Shown: positions 1 through 11,100, numbered from the stretch's first letter. The stretch: DNA of 64,000 bases from Anomaloglossus baeobatrachus (GCF_048569485.1 NW_027442067.1:62001-126000); one strand, 5' to 3'. A program made the numbers and translations. Notes: generated by a model not told the origin, from the letters alone.

Positions 1-45
1 GGGGGATGACAGGAGAAGGGAAGCGGGTGGTGAGAAAGGTACAGA

Positions 46-66
46 GGGCAGGGTTTGGGGGCTGGG
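46..66 (+). other. G-quadruplex-type motif, once per unit
   Basis: Four G-runs (GGG, GGG, GGGGG, GGG) are separated by loops of 2, 3 and 2 nt, a canonical quadruplex motif, about 375 bp upstream of the U2 start. It sits within a longer G-rich stretch and recurs in each unit. Folding and function are inference. Confidence 0.5.
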
Positions 67-256
67 AAGGAAAGGGAAAAGATTAGGGTTTGGGGATGAT
101 GAAAGGGCTTTCTACGGGTAAGGATGGCAAAGGGTGGCAGTGACGGAAAGTCAGGCAACCTGTCCTGTCCGTCTTTTTGTATCGTGAATTGGAAAGACTG
201 CAAGGGGGAGGGGAGTTGCTTGCGCCCTAAAGGAGGAGTTATTCAGATTCATTGCA

Positions 257-267
257 GTGGGCGGCGG
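257..267 (+). promoter_or_regulatory. GC box, candidate distal sequence element of U2
   Basis: GTGGGCGGCGG lies 185-175 bp upstream of the U2 start. This is where vertebrate snRNA genes carry their enhancer-like distal sequence element, often an Sp1 site beside an octamer. I see no perfect ATGCAAAT octamer. ATTCATTGCAG just upstream (about 247-257) is a weak candidate. The element recurs in every unit at +1578 multiples (plus insert lengths). Functional assignment is inferred from position and motif only. Confidence 0.45.
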
Positions 268-380
268 CTGCAAAACGCACCATTCTTCTTGTTTTGGCTC
301 TGCAAAGCAGCCTTTTCAAGGGTTGGCTTGGGTGACAAAATGTCTTGTGTAGGCGTGGGTTTGTCTCCCTCTCGCTCTCT

Positions 381-399
381 CTCCCTAAGATGTGTCCGG
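381..399 (+). promoter_or_regulatory. PSE-like element of U2 promoter
   Basis: CTCCCTAAGATGTGTCCGG spans -61 to -43 from the U2 start, the position of the proximal sequence element bound by SNAPc in vertebrate snRNA genes. No TATA box is seen between it and the RNA start, as expected for a Pol II rather than a Pol III snRNA gene. The match to known PSEs is loose, so the call rests mainly on position and on its presence before every one of the 32 U2 starts. A short CT-rich tract (362-384) abuts it. Confidence 0.5.
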
Positions 400-441
400 C
401 ATAGGCCAGGGTGCCACTCGAGGCCCAAACCAATTCTGGTT

Positions 442-629
442 ATCGCTTCTCGGCCTTTTGGCTAAGATCAAGTGTAGTATCTGTTCTTATCAGTTTAATA
501 TCTGATACGTCCCCTATCTGGGGACCATATATTAAATGGATTTTTAGAACAGGGAGATGGAAAAAGAGCTTGCTCTGTCCACTCCACGCATTGACCTGGT
601 ATTGCAGTACCTCCAGGAACGGTGCACCC
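442..629 (+). ncRNA. RNU2: U2 spliceosomal snRNA, copy 1 (intact)
   Basis: U2 pairs with the intron branch site as part of the U2 snRNP. The 5' end reads ATCGCTTCTCGGCC and the branch-site recognition GTAGTA is at RNA positions 33-38. Stem IIb (GTCCCC, loop, GGGGAC) and stem III (AGAGC-TT-GCTCT) differ from human U2 by paired, compensating changes, which argues for function. The Sm-site region is at 540-547. The 3' domain ends GGTGCACCC at RNA position 188, the usual vertebrate length. A PSE-like element lies about 50 bp upstream and a perfect 3' box 13 bp downstream. One odd point is that the Sm site reads GATTTTTAGA, where human U2 has GATTTTTGGA. All copies share this. Internal start and length are set by homology, not by transcript data. 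Confidence 0.98.
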
Positions 630-641
630 CTTCTTAACCCA

Positions 642-656
642 GTTTCCAAAAGCAGA
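642..656 (+). terminator. snRNA 3' box (3'-end formation signal)
   Basis: GTTTCCAAAAGCAGA fits the vertebrate snRNA 3'-box consensus GTTTN(0-3)AAARNNAGA exactly. It begins 13 bp after the U2 3' end. This signal directs Integrator-dependent cleavage of Pol II snRNA transcripts. It is repeated after each copy. After copy 4 one base differs (C to T at 5387), at a position where the consensus allows any base. Confidence 0.88.
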
Positions 657-2019
657 ACTCAATTCACCTGATTCATATTAGCCCGATTTAATGAATTGGA
701 AGAAAGCATACGTCTTCATATGCACCTCAATTTGGCCCATTCACTTTTCACACTTCCTCCTTTTGTTTTTTATCTTTCACACTTTTGACTTTCTTTATTC
801 ATCCAAATAGCAAACTCATCACCACTCAACCTGACCAACTCGGCTATGTCCCCGTGCTGCAGTTCTCTGTCTTATCTAGATCATTTGCAATTGAATGGAA
901 TAGATCCCTTTTGGACAAAGTGGATTCACCTGCTGCTGCAGTGACCACAGGTGTGATAACATCTAGAATTGGCATCTGGTGCGATCTCTCCGCTTCCACT
1001 CCAAAGAAAGTTACCTGTTTATTCCTATCATGCATTGGTTTTTGGGGTTTTCTTTGAGTAATGATGATCTCTTTAGTAGTCTGTTGGCGCCCTCTCCTGG
1101 AGGAATAGTTTGCTTGCTCTTGGACATTCTAAAAGAGAGGTCATGATAGACATTGAGCTTCTGAGCTCAATTGGGGACAGTCATGGGTGATGAATGTTTG
1201 CAACCTACTGCGAAGCCTCATACCGCAATATAAGGAACGTCAAATACTAAGAAAGGGCGGCCTATGAAAGAATTACTACTTTCAATAAGTACACTTAAAC
1301 GGCTAATTGGGAATAGAAAAACTGTAAAAAGCCCTCTGAGAAAGCCCCCCTCTAACCTTTGATAGTAAGCTTTTCTGTAGTCTGCCTGTTGATGTATTTT
1401 CCGTTTGAACTGTGCACAACATGAAGAGACGGAACACTGGCGGCTTGTCACAATGCCCCCCGATGACATCACAATAGCGCTGCTGCCTAGAAAACAAGCT
1501 GCGCAGAAGAAGTTGTTCTTTGGGTGGGAGGGTGGGCTAGTGGAAGGAGGGGGCAATCTCTTTTTTTCCCGGGTGGTAGGGGGATGACAGGAGAAGGGAA
1601 GCGGGTGGTGAGAAAGGTACAGAGGGCAGGGTTTGGGGGCTGGGAAGGAAAGGGAAAAGATTAGGGTTTGGGGATGATGAAAGGGCTTTCTACGGGTAAG
1701 GATGGCAAAGGGTGGCAGTGACGGAAAGTCAGGCAACCTGTCCTGTCCGTCTTTTTGTATCGTGAATTGGAAAGACTGCAAGGGGGAGGGGAGTTGCTTG
1801 CGCCCTAAAGGAGGAGTTATTCAGATTCATTGCAGTGGGCGGCGGCTGCAAAACGCACCATTCTTCTTGTTTTGGCTCTGCAAAGCAGCCTTTTCAAGGG
1901 TTGGCTTGGGTGACAAAATGTCTTGTGTAGGCGTGGGTTTGTCTCCCTCTCGCTCTCTCTCCCTAAGATGTGTCCGGCATAGGCCAGGGTGCCACTCGAG
2001 GCCCAAACCAATTCTGGTT
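657..2019. other. U2 array spacer (representative of all units)
   Basis: This 1.4-kb stretch between the 3' box of one U2 and the start of the next holds no gene I can support. Both strands have small open frames, the longest 187 codons on the minus strand, with no recognisable domain. Things seen in it: a perfect 8-bp stem with a 4-nt loop at 1152-1171; a CRE-like TGACATCA at 1464-1471; a G-rich stretch at 1560-1680 with a quadruplex-type motif; then the U2 promoter. I looked for U1, U4, U5, U6 and tRNA sequences and saw none. The same description holds for every other spacer in the array. Confidence 0.8.
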
Positions 2020-2207
2020 ATCGCTTCTCGGCCTTTTGGCTAAGATCAAGTGTAGTATCTGTTCTTATCAGTTTAATATCTGATACGTCCCCTATCTGGG
2101 GACCATATATTAAATGGATTTTTAGAACAGGGAGATGGAAAAAGAGCTTGCTCTGTCCACTCCACGCATTGACCTGGTATTGCAGTACCTCCAGGAACGG
2201 TGCACCC
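2020..2207 (+). ncRNA. RNU2: U2 snRNA, copy 2 (intact)
   Basis: The RNA region reads as copy 1. The downstream spacer carries a private G-to-T at 2616. Confidence 0.97.
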
Positions 2208-3597
2208 CTTCTTAACCCAGTTTCCAAAAGCAGAACTCAATTCACCTGATTCATATTAGCCCGATTTAATGAATTGGAAGAAAGCATACGTCTTCATATG
2301 CACCTCAATTTGGCCCATTCACTTTTCACACTTCCTCCTTTTGTTTTTTATCTTTCACACTTTTGACTTTCTTTATTCATCCAAATAGCAAACTCATCAC
2401 CACTCAACCTGACCAACTCGGCTATGTCCCCGTGCTGCAGTTCTCTGTCTTATCTAGATCATTTGCAATTGAATGGAATAGATCCCTTTTGGACAAAGTG
2501 GATTCACCTGCTGCTGCAGTGACCACAGGTGTGATAACATCTAGAATTGGCATCTGGTGCGATCTCTCCGCTTCCACTCCAAAGAAAGTTACCTGTTTAT
2601 TCCTATCATGCATTGTTTTTTGGGGTTTTCTTTGAGTAATGATGATCTCTTTAGTAGTCTGTTGGCGCCCTCTCCTGGAGGAATAGTTTGCTTGCTCTTG
2701 GACATTCTAAAAGAGAGGTCATGATAGACATTGAGCTTCTGAGCTCAATTGGGGACAGTCATGGGTGATGAATGTTTGCAACCTACTGCGAAGCCTCATA
2801 CCGCAATATAAGGAACGTCAAATACTAAGAAAGGGCGGCCTATGAAAGAATTACTACTTTCAATAAGTACACTTAAACGGCTAATTGGGAATAGAAAAAC
2901 TGTAAAAAGCCCTCTGAGAAAGCCCCCCTCTAACCTTTGATAGTAAGCTTTTCTGTAGTCTGCCTGTTGATGTATTTTCCGTTTGAACTGTGCACAACAT
3001 GAAGAGACGGAACACTGGCGGCTTGTCACAATGCCCCCCGATGACATCACAATAGCGCTGCTGCCTAGAAAACAAGCTGCGCAGAAGAAGTTGTTCTTTG
3101 GGTGGGAGGGTGGGCTAGTGGAAGGAGGGGGCAATCTCTTTTTTTCCCGGGTGGTAGGGGGATGACAGGAGAAGGGAAGCGGGTGGTGAGAAAGGTACAG
3201 AGGGCAGGGTTTGGGGGCTGGGAAGGAAAGGGAAAAGATTAGGGTTTGGGGATGATGAAAGGGCTTTCTACGGGTAAGGATGGCAAAGGGTGGCAGTGAC
3301 GGAAAGTCAGGCAACCTGTCCTGTCCGTCTTTTTGTATCGTGAATTGGAAAGACTGCAAGGGGGAGGGGAGTTGCTTGCGCCCTAAAGGAGGAGTTATTC
3401 AGATTCATTGCAGTGGGCGGCGGCTGCAAAACGCACCATTCTTCTTGTTTTGGCTCTGCAAAGCAGCCTTTTCAAGGGTTGGCTTGGGTGACAAAATGTC
3501 TTGTGTAGGCGTGGGTTTGTCTCCCTCTCGCTCTCTCTCCCTAAGATGTGTCCGGCATAGGCCAGGGTGCCACTCGAGGCCCAAACCAATTCTGGTT

Positions 3598-3785
3598 ATC
3601 GCTTCTCGGCCTTTTGGCTAAGATCAAGTGTAGTATCTGTTCTTATCAGTTTAATATCTGATACGTCCCCTATCTGGGGACCATATATTAAATGGATTTT
3701 TAGAACAGGGAGATGGAAAAAGAGCTTGCTCTGTCCACTCCACGCATTGACCTGGTATTGCAGTACCTCCAGGAACGGTGCACCC
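3598..3785 (+). ncRNA. RNU2: U2 snRNA, copy 3 (intact)
   Basis: No difference from copy 1 seen in the RNA, promoter or 3' box. Confidence 0.97.
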
Positions 3786-5175
3786 CTTCTTAACCCAGTT
3801 TCCAAAAGCAGAACTCAATTCACCTGATTCATATTAGCCCGATTTAATGAATTGGAAGAAAGCATACGTCTTCATATGCACCTCAATTTGGCCCATTCAC
3901 TTTTCACACTTCCTCCTTTTGTTTTTTATCTTTCACACTTTTGACTTTCTTTATTCATCCAAATAGCAAACTCATCACCACTCAACCTGACCAACTCGGC
4001 TATGTCCCCGTGCTGCAGTTCTCTGTCTTATCTAGATCATTTGCAATTGAATGGAATAGATCCCTTTTGGACAAAGTGGATTCACCTGCTGCTGCAGTGA
4101 CCACAGGTGTGATAACATCTAGAATTGGCATCTGGTGCGATCTCTCCGCTTCCACTCCAAAGAAAGTTACCTGTTTATTCCTATCATGCATTGGTTTTTG
4201 GGGTTTTCTTTGAGTAATGATGATCTCTTTAGTAGTCTGTTGGCGCCCTCTCCTGGAGGAATAGTTTGCTTGCTCTTGGACATTCTAAAAGAGAGGTCAT
4301 GATAGACATTGAGCTTCTGAGCTCAATTGGGGACAGTCATGGGTGATGAATGTTTGCAACCTACTGCGAAGCCTCATACCGCAATATAAGGAACGTCAAA
4401 TACTAAGAAAGGGCGGCCTATGAAAGAATTACTACTTTCAATAAGTACACTTAAACGGCTAATTGGGAATAGAAAAACTGTAAAAAGCCCTCTGAGAAAG
4501 CCCCCCTCTAACCTTTGATAGTAAGCTTTTCTGTAGTCTGCCTGTTGATGTATTTTCCGTTTGAACTGTGCACAACATGAAGAGACGGAACACTGGCGGC
4601 TTGTCACAATGCCCCCCGATGACATCACAATAGCGCTGCTGCCTAGAAAACAAGCTGCGCAGAAGAAGTTGTTCTTTGGGTGGGAGGGTGGGCTAGTGGA
4701 AGGAGGGGGCAATCTCTTTTTTTCCCGGGTGGTAGGGGGATGACAGGAGAAGGGAAGCGGGTGGTGAGAAAGGTACAGAGGGCAGGGTTTGGGGGCTGGG
4801 AAGGAAAGGGAAAAGATTAGGGTTTGGGGATGATGAAAGGGCTTTCTACGGGTAAGGATGGCAAAGGGTGGCAGTGACGGAAAGTCAGGCAACCTGTCCT
4901 GTCCGTCTTTTTGTATCGTGAATTGGAAAGACTGCAAGGGGGAGGGGAGTTGCTTGCGCCCTAAAGGAGGAGTTATTCAGATTCATTGCAGTGGGCGGCG
5001 GCTGCAAAACGCACCATTCTTCTTGTTTTGGCTCTGCAAAGCAGCCTTTTCAAGGGTTGGCTTGGGTGACAAAATGTCTTGTGTAGGCGTGGGTTTGTCT
5101 CCCTCTCGCTCTCTCTCCCTAAGATGTGTCCGGCATAGGCCAGGGTGCCACTCGAGGCCCAAACCAATTCTGGTT

Positions 5176-5363
5176 ATCGCTTCTCGGCCTTTTGGCTAAG
5201 ATCAAGTGTAGTATCTGTTCTTATCAGTTTAATATCTGATACGTCCCCTATCTGGGGACCATATATTAAATGGATTTTTAGAACAGGGAGATGGAAAAAG
5301 AGCTTGCTCTGTCCACTCCACGCATTGACCTGGTATTGCAGTACCTCCAGGAACGGTGCACCC
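5176..5363 (+). ncRNA. RNU2: U2 snRNA, copy 4 (intact)
   Basis: The RNA is as copy 1. Its 3' box has a private C-to-T at 5387, in a variable position of the consensus, so processing is probably unaffected. Confidence 0.97.
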
Positions 5364-6790
5364 CTTCTTAACCCAGTTTCCAAAAGTAGAACTCAATTCA
5401 CCTGATTCATATTAGCCCGATTTAATGAATTGGAAGAAAGCATACGTCTTCATATGCACCTCAATTTGGCCCATTCACTTTTCACACTTCCTCCTTTTGT
5501 TTTTTATCTTTCACACTTTTGACTTTCTTTATTCATCCAAATAGCAAACTCATCACCACTCAACCTGACCAACTCGGCTATGTCCCCGTGCTGCAGTTCT
5601 CTGTCTTATCTAGATCATTTGCAATTGAATGGAATAGATCCCTTTTGGACAAAGTGGATTCACCTGCTGCTGCAGTGACCACAGGTGTGATAACATCTAG
5701 AATTGGCATCTGGTGCGATCTCTCCGCTTCCACTCCAAAGAAAGTTACCTGTTTATTCCTATCATGCATTGGTTTTTGGGGTTTTCTTTGAGTAATGATG
5801 ATCTCTTTAGTAGTCTGTTGGCGCCCTCTCCTGGAGGAATAGTTTGCTTGCTCTTGGACATTCTAAAAGAGAGGTCATGATAGACATTGAGCTTCTGAGC
5901 TCAATTGGGGACAGTCATGGGTGATGAATGTTTGCAACCTACTGCGAAGCCTCATACCGCAATATAAGGAACGTCAAATACTAAGAAAGGGCGGCCTATG
6001 AAAGAATTACTACTTTCAATAAGTACACTTAAACGGCTAATTGGGAATAGAAAAACTGTAAAAAGCCCTCTGAGAAAGCCCCCCTCTAACCTTTGATAGT
6101 AAGCTTTTCTGTAGTCTGCCTGTTGATGTATTTTCCGTTTGAACTGTGCACAACATGAAGAGACGGAACACTGGCGGCTTGTCACAATGCCCCCCGATGA
6201 CATCACAATAGCGCTGCTGCCTAGAAAACAAGCTGCGCAGAAGAAGTTGTTCTTTGGGTGGGAGGGTGGGCTAGTGGAAGGAGGGGGCAATCTCTTTTTT
6301 TCCCGGGTGGTAGGGGGATGACAGGAGAAGGGAAGCGGGTGGTGAGAAAGGTACAGAGGGCAGGGTTTGGGGGCTGGGAAGGAAAGGGAAAAGATTAGGG
6401 TTTGGGGATGATGAAAGGGCTTTCTACGGGTAAGGATGGCAAAGGGTGGCAGTGACGGAAAGTCAGGCAACCTGTCCTGTCCGTCTTTTTGTATCGTGAA
6501 TTGGAAAGACTGCAAGGGGGAGGGGAGTTGCTTGCGCCCTAAAGGAGGAGTTATTCAGATTCATTGCAGTGGGCGGCGGCTGCAAAACGCACCATTCTTC
6601 TTGTTTTGGCTCTGCAAAGCAGCCTTTTCAAGGGTTGGCTTGGGTGACAAAATGTCTTGTGTAGGCGTGGGTTTGTCTCCCTCTCGCTCTCTCTCCCTAA
6701 GATGTGTCCGGCATAGGCCAGGGTGCCACTCGAGGCCCAAACCAATTCTGGTTATCGCTTCTCGGCCTTTTGGCTAAGATCAAGTGTAGT

Positions 6791-7594
6791 GTTGTTCGAA
6801 GAGGTGGTTTAAGCTCCAGGCCATCTTAGTACAATGATACAATGCACACTGGAAGGTTGCGCTTGCTAGTACTCTGGGTGAATAGTATATTCATCTAGTG
6901 GAAAACATGGCCCTACCAGGATCGAGGCTATTAGACTGAGTAAGGGTGGGGGGCTATGGTACAACGTGCCCCAGGACTGACGACCCTGGAGTGAGTCTGA
7001 GCTTGCTGGCTTGGGACCCCGGCAAGCCTTGGGCTCTGTAGCACACCGTACCTTGCCTTTTCATACTTTTTGAGCATATTACCCTATCCCGGCCTTCTGG
7101 CTAGGAAGGGAAATTTTTATAATCCCGGTCGGAGGTCTGGTCAGCTTTGGGCTGAGAAACTAACACCCGGTTGGAGGTCCGGGTCAGCTTCGGCTGAGAA
7201 ACCAACACCCGGTTGGAGGTCTGGGTCAGCTTCGGCTGAGAAACCAACACCCGGTTGGAGGTCCGGTTAGCCTTGGGCTGAGAAACCAACACCGGTTGAC
7301 GGTCCGGGCAGTTTCGGCTGCGAAACCAACAACTAGTAGCTCTCTACTCCACTTGGGTAAGATGCCTGGGTGGACGCTGGGAGCAACGACAAGGCTCAAC
7401 CGGGCTTCGGCTTGGGGGAGCACCGAAGATCCCTGACCCTTGCTGTGGCCTTCTGGCTCGGAGGGACGGGGTTGATTTTTGGGGACCCTCTCCTCACGGT
7501 GGGGTCCACACGAATCCTAGCCTTTGCACTGTTTTTGGTGTGACTTCGGTCATGCATTTTTTGTGGTGCTTTGGAAAGCTTCATTAAATCAAAA
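6791..7594 (+). mobile_element. U2-inserted structured non-coding retroposon, subtype A1
   Basis: This is an 804-bp element I do not recognise, inserted in the same orientation as U2. It begins GTTGTTCGAAGAGG and ends with a tail CATTAAATCAAAA, typical of target-primed retroposons. Parts in order: a 5' hairpin; a GC-rich region; a 42-bp tandem repeat (7127-7330); several hairpins with TTCG loops (for example TCAGC-TTCG-GCTGA); an Sm-like GATTTTTGG; a strong hairpin; and a TGAC-TTCG-GTCA hairpin near the 3' end. There is no protein-coding capacity beyond the open frame of the 42-bp repeat. It is probably non-autonomous and mobilised by a U2-specific LINE. It could instead be a truncated end of a longer element, but the independently diverged A2 copies share the 5' end. 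Confidence 0.8.
7127..7330 (+). repeat. 42-bp tandem repeat inside A1 element
   Basis: About four to five units of 42 bp. Each contains GAGAAACCAACACCCGG, TTGGAGGTC and a TCAGC-TTCG-GCTGA hairpin, and the outer units are degenerate. Because 42 is a multiple of three, all frames without a stop stay open. This explains the apparent small ORFs here. Confidence 0.9.
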
Positions 7595-9135
7595 ATCTGT
7601 TCTTATCAGTTTAATATCTGATACGTCCCCTATCTGGGGACCATATATTAAATGGATTTTTAGAACAGGGAGATGGAAAAAGAGCTTGCTCTGTCCACTC
7701 CACGCATTGACCTGGTATTGCAGTACCTCCAGGAACGGTGCACCCCTTCTTAACCCAGTTTCCAAAAGCAGAACTCAATTCACCTGATTCATATTAGCCC
7801 GATTTAATGAATTGGAAGAAAGCATACGTCTTCATATGCACCTCAATTTGGCCCATTCACTTTTCACACTTCCTCCTTTTGTTTTTTATCTTTCACACTT
7901 TTGACTTTCTTTATTCATCCAAATAGCAAACTCATCACCACTCAACCTGACCAACTCGGCTATGTCCCCGTGCTGCAGTTCTCTGTCTTATCTAGATCAT
8001 TTGCAATTGAATGGAATAGATCCCTTTTGGACAAAGTGGATTCACCTGCTGCTGCAGTGACCACAGGTGTGATAACATCTAGAATTGGCATCTGGTGCGA
8101 TCTCTCCGCTTCCACTCCAAAGAAAGTTACCTGTTTATTCCTATCATGCATTGGTTTTTGGGGTTTTCTTTGAGTAATGATGATCTCTTTAGTAGTCTGT
8201 TGGCGCCCTCTCCTGGAGGAATAGTTTGCTTGCTCTTGGACATTCTAAAAGAGAGGTCATGATAGACATTGAGCTTCTGAGCTCAATTGGGGACAGTCAT
8301 GGGTGATGAATGTTTGCAACCTACTGCGAAGCCTCATACCGCAATATAAGGAACGTCAAATACTAAGAAAGGGCGGCCTATGAAAGAATTACTACTTTCA
8401 ATAAGTACACTTAAACGGCTAATTGGGAATAGAAAAACTGTAAAAAGCCCTCTGAGAAAGCCCCCCTCTAACCTTTGATAGTAAGCTTTTCTGTAGTCTG
8501 CCTGTTGATGTATTTTCCGTTTGAACTGTGCACAACATGAAGAGACGGAACACTGGCGGCTTGTCACAATGCCCCCCGATGACATCACAATAGCGCTGCT
8601 GCCTAGAAAACAAGCTGCGCAGAAGAAGTTGTTCTTTGGGTGGGAGGGTGGGCTAGTGGAAGGAGGGGGCAATCTCTTTTTTTCCCGGGTGGTAGGGGGA
8701 TGACAGGAGAAGGGAAGCGGGTGGTGAGAAAGGTACAGAGGGCAGGGTTTGGGGGCTGGGAAGGAAAGGGAAAAGATTAGGGTTTGGGGATGATGAAAGG
8801 GCTTTCTACGGGTAAGGATGGCAAAGGGTGGCAGTGACGGAAAGTCAGGCAACCTGTCCTGTCCGTCTTTTTGTATCGTGAATTGGAAAGACTGCAAGGG
8901 GGAGGGGAGTTGCTTGCGCCCTAAAGGAGGAGTTATTCAGATTCATTGCAGTGGGCGGCGGCTGCAAAACGCACCATTCTTCTTGTTTTGGCTCTGCAAA
9001 GCAGCCTTTTCAAGGGTTGGCTTGGGTGACAAAATGTCTTGTGTAGGCGTGGGTTTGTCTCCCTCTCGCTCTCTCTCCCTAAGATGTGTCCGGCATAGGC
9101 CAGGGTGCCACTCGAGGCCCAAACCAATTCTGGTT

Positions 9136-9323
9136 ATCGCTTCTCGGCCTTTTGGCTAAGATCAAGTGTAGTATCTGTTCTTATCAGTTTAATATCTGAT
9201 ACGTCCCCTATCTGGGGACCATATATTAAATGGATTTTTAGAACAGGGAGATGGAAAAAGAGCTTGCTCTGTCCACTCCACGCATTGACCTGGTATTGCA
9301 GTACCTCCAGGAACGGTGCACCC
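9136..9323 (+). ncRNA. RNU2: U2 snRNA, copy 6 (intact)
   Basis: No difference from copy 1 seen. It lies between two interrupted copies. Confidence 0.97.
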
Positions 9324-10713
9324 CTTCTTAACCCAGTTTCCAAAAGCAGAACTCAATTCACCTGATTCATATTAGCCCGATTTAATGAATTGGAAGAAAG
9401 CATACGTCTTCATATGCACCTCAATTTGGCCCATTCACTTTTCACACTTCCTCCTTTTGTTTTTTATCTTTCACACTTTTGACTTTCTTTATTCATCCAA
9501 ATAGCAAACTCATCACCACTCAACCTGACCAACTCGGCTATGTCCCCGTGCTGCAGTTCTCTGTCTTATCTAGATCATTTGCAATTGAATGGAATAGATC
9601 CCTTTTGGACAAAGTGGATTCACCTGCTGCTGCAGTGACCACAGGTGTGATAACATCTAGAATTGGCATCTGGTGCGATCTCTCCGCTTCCACTCCAAAG
9701 AAAGTTACCTGTTTATTCCTATCATGCATTGGTTTTTGGGGTTTTCTTTGAGTAATGATGATCTCTTTAGTAGTCTGTTGGCGCCCTCTCCTGGAGGAAT
9801 AGTTTGCTTGCTCTTGGACATTCTAAAAGAGAGGTCATGATAGACATTGAGCTTCTGAGCTCAATTGGGGACAGTCATGGGTGATGAATGTTTGCAACCT
9901 ACTGCGAAGCCTCATACCGCAATATAAGGAACGTCAAATACTAAGAAAGGGCGGCCTATGAAAGAATTACTACTTTCAATAAGTACACTTAAACGGCTAA
10001 TTGGGAATAGAAAAACTGTAAAAAGCCCTCTGAGAAAGCCCCCCTCTAACCTTTGATAGTAAGCTTTTCTGTAGTCTGCCTGTTGATGTATTTTCCGTTT
10101 GAACTGTGCACAACATGAAGAGACGGAACACTGGCGGCTTGTCACAATGCCCCCCGATGACATCACAATAGCGCTGCTGCCTAGAAAACAAGCTGCGCAG
10201 AAGAAGTTGTTCTTTGGGTGGGAGGGTGGGCTAGTGGAAGGAGGGGGCAATCTCTTTTTTTCCCGGGTGGTAGGGGGATGACAGGAGAAGGGAAGCGGGT
10301 GGTGAGAAAGGTACAGAGGGCAGGGTTTGGGGGCTGGGAAGGAAAGGGAAAAGATTAGGGTTTGGGGATGATGAAAGGGCTTTCTACGGGTAAGGATGGC
10401 AAAGGGTGGCAGTGACGGAAAGTCAGGCAACCTGTCCTGTCCGTCTTTTTGTATCGTGAATTGGAAAGACTGCAAGGGGGAGGGGAGTTGCTTGCGCCCT
10501 AAAGGAGGAGTTATTCAGATTCATTGCAGTGGGCGGCGGCTGCAAAACGCACCATTCTTCTTGTTTTGGCTCTGCAAAGCAGCCTTTTCAAGGGTTGGCT
10601 TGGGTGACAAAATGTCTTGTGTAGGCGTGGGTTTGTCTCCCTCTCGCTCTCTCTCCCTAAGATGTGTCCGGCATAGGCCAGGGTGCCACTCGAGGCCCAA
10701 ACCAATTCTGGTT

Positions 10714-11100
10714 ATCGCTTCTCGGCCTTTTGGCTAAGATCAAGTGTAGTCCCTTCATTGGGTTTGCCTTGGTCTTGGCTGGGAGGGGCCCGGGCTTGCA
10801 CAATCGCCGGTCTCGGGGATTGTTGCTCCTTTTGGTGCTTACGTCCCCTTATGGCTGGTGGTTCCTGGGCTCGGGAGGCGATCACCTGCGGCACTGCGCT
10901 TTTGTGTGGTGGCCGATGACCGTTTTCTGAAATTTGCGGATGAAATCTCATCTGTTCTTATCAGTTTAATATCTGATACGTCCCCTATCTGGGGACCATA
11001 TATTAAATGGATTTTTAGAACAGGGAGATGGAAAAAGAGCTTGCTCTGTCCACTCCACGCATTGACCTGGTATTGCAGTACCTCCAGGAACGGTGCACCC
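10714..11100 (+). pseudogene. U2 snRNA, copy 7, interrupted by a 199-bp insertion
   Basis: RNA positions 1-37 (10714-10750) and 38-188 (10950-11100) are split at the same phosphodiester as copy 5, but by an unrelated sequence. No target duplication is visible. Confidence 0.95.
10751..10949 (+). mobile_element. 199-bp U2-inserted sequence, probable 5'-truncated retroelement end
   Basis: A unique 199-bp insertion starting CCCTTCATTGGG and ending GGATGAAATCTC, directly followed by U2 A38. It does not resemble the A or B elements and lacks a poly-A tail. It holds no coding frame of its own. Potential stems are visible, for example CAATC...GATTG at about 10800-10825. Short size and the blunt join at the usual 3' junction suggest the 3' end of a longer site-specific non-LTR element. 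The run CAATCGCCGGT also occurs near the right end of the LINE (about 63941-63951), followed by loosely similar sequence. It may therefore be a diverged 3' end of that family, but this is weak. Confidence 0.6.

Larger units (their letters stand above)
6754..7745 (+). pseudogene. U2 snRNA, copy 5, interrupted by A1 element
   Basis: RNA positions 1-37 (6754-6790) and 38-188 (7595-7745) are separated by 804 bp. No target duplication is visible. The promoter and 3' box remain, so a chimeric transcript is possible, but a functional U2 is not, because the branch-site recognition sequence is split after GTAGT. Confidence 0.95.

Noticed and set aside
83-95. Telomere-like TTAGGGTTTGGGG
   Set aside because: A single short occurrence per unit inside a G-rich stretch, not a telomeric array.
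124-465. 113-codon open frame covering the U2 promoter
   Set aside because: It spans the promoter and the first bases of U2 and has no recognisable domain. It is a by-product of an open frame in a repeated non-coding unit.
1218-1781. 187-codon open frame on the minus strand, repeated in every unit
   Set aside because: It is conserved only because the units are identical. Proline/serine-rich low-complexity content comes from the G-rich stretch, there is no domain, and it runs antisense into the U2 promoter region.
657-1960. A second snRNA or tRNA gene in the spacer
   Set aside because: I looked for U1, U4, U5 and U6 landmarks and tRNA A/B boxes on both strands and found none.
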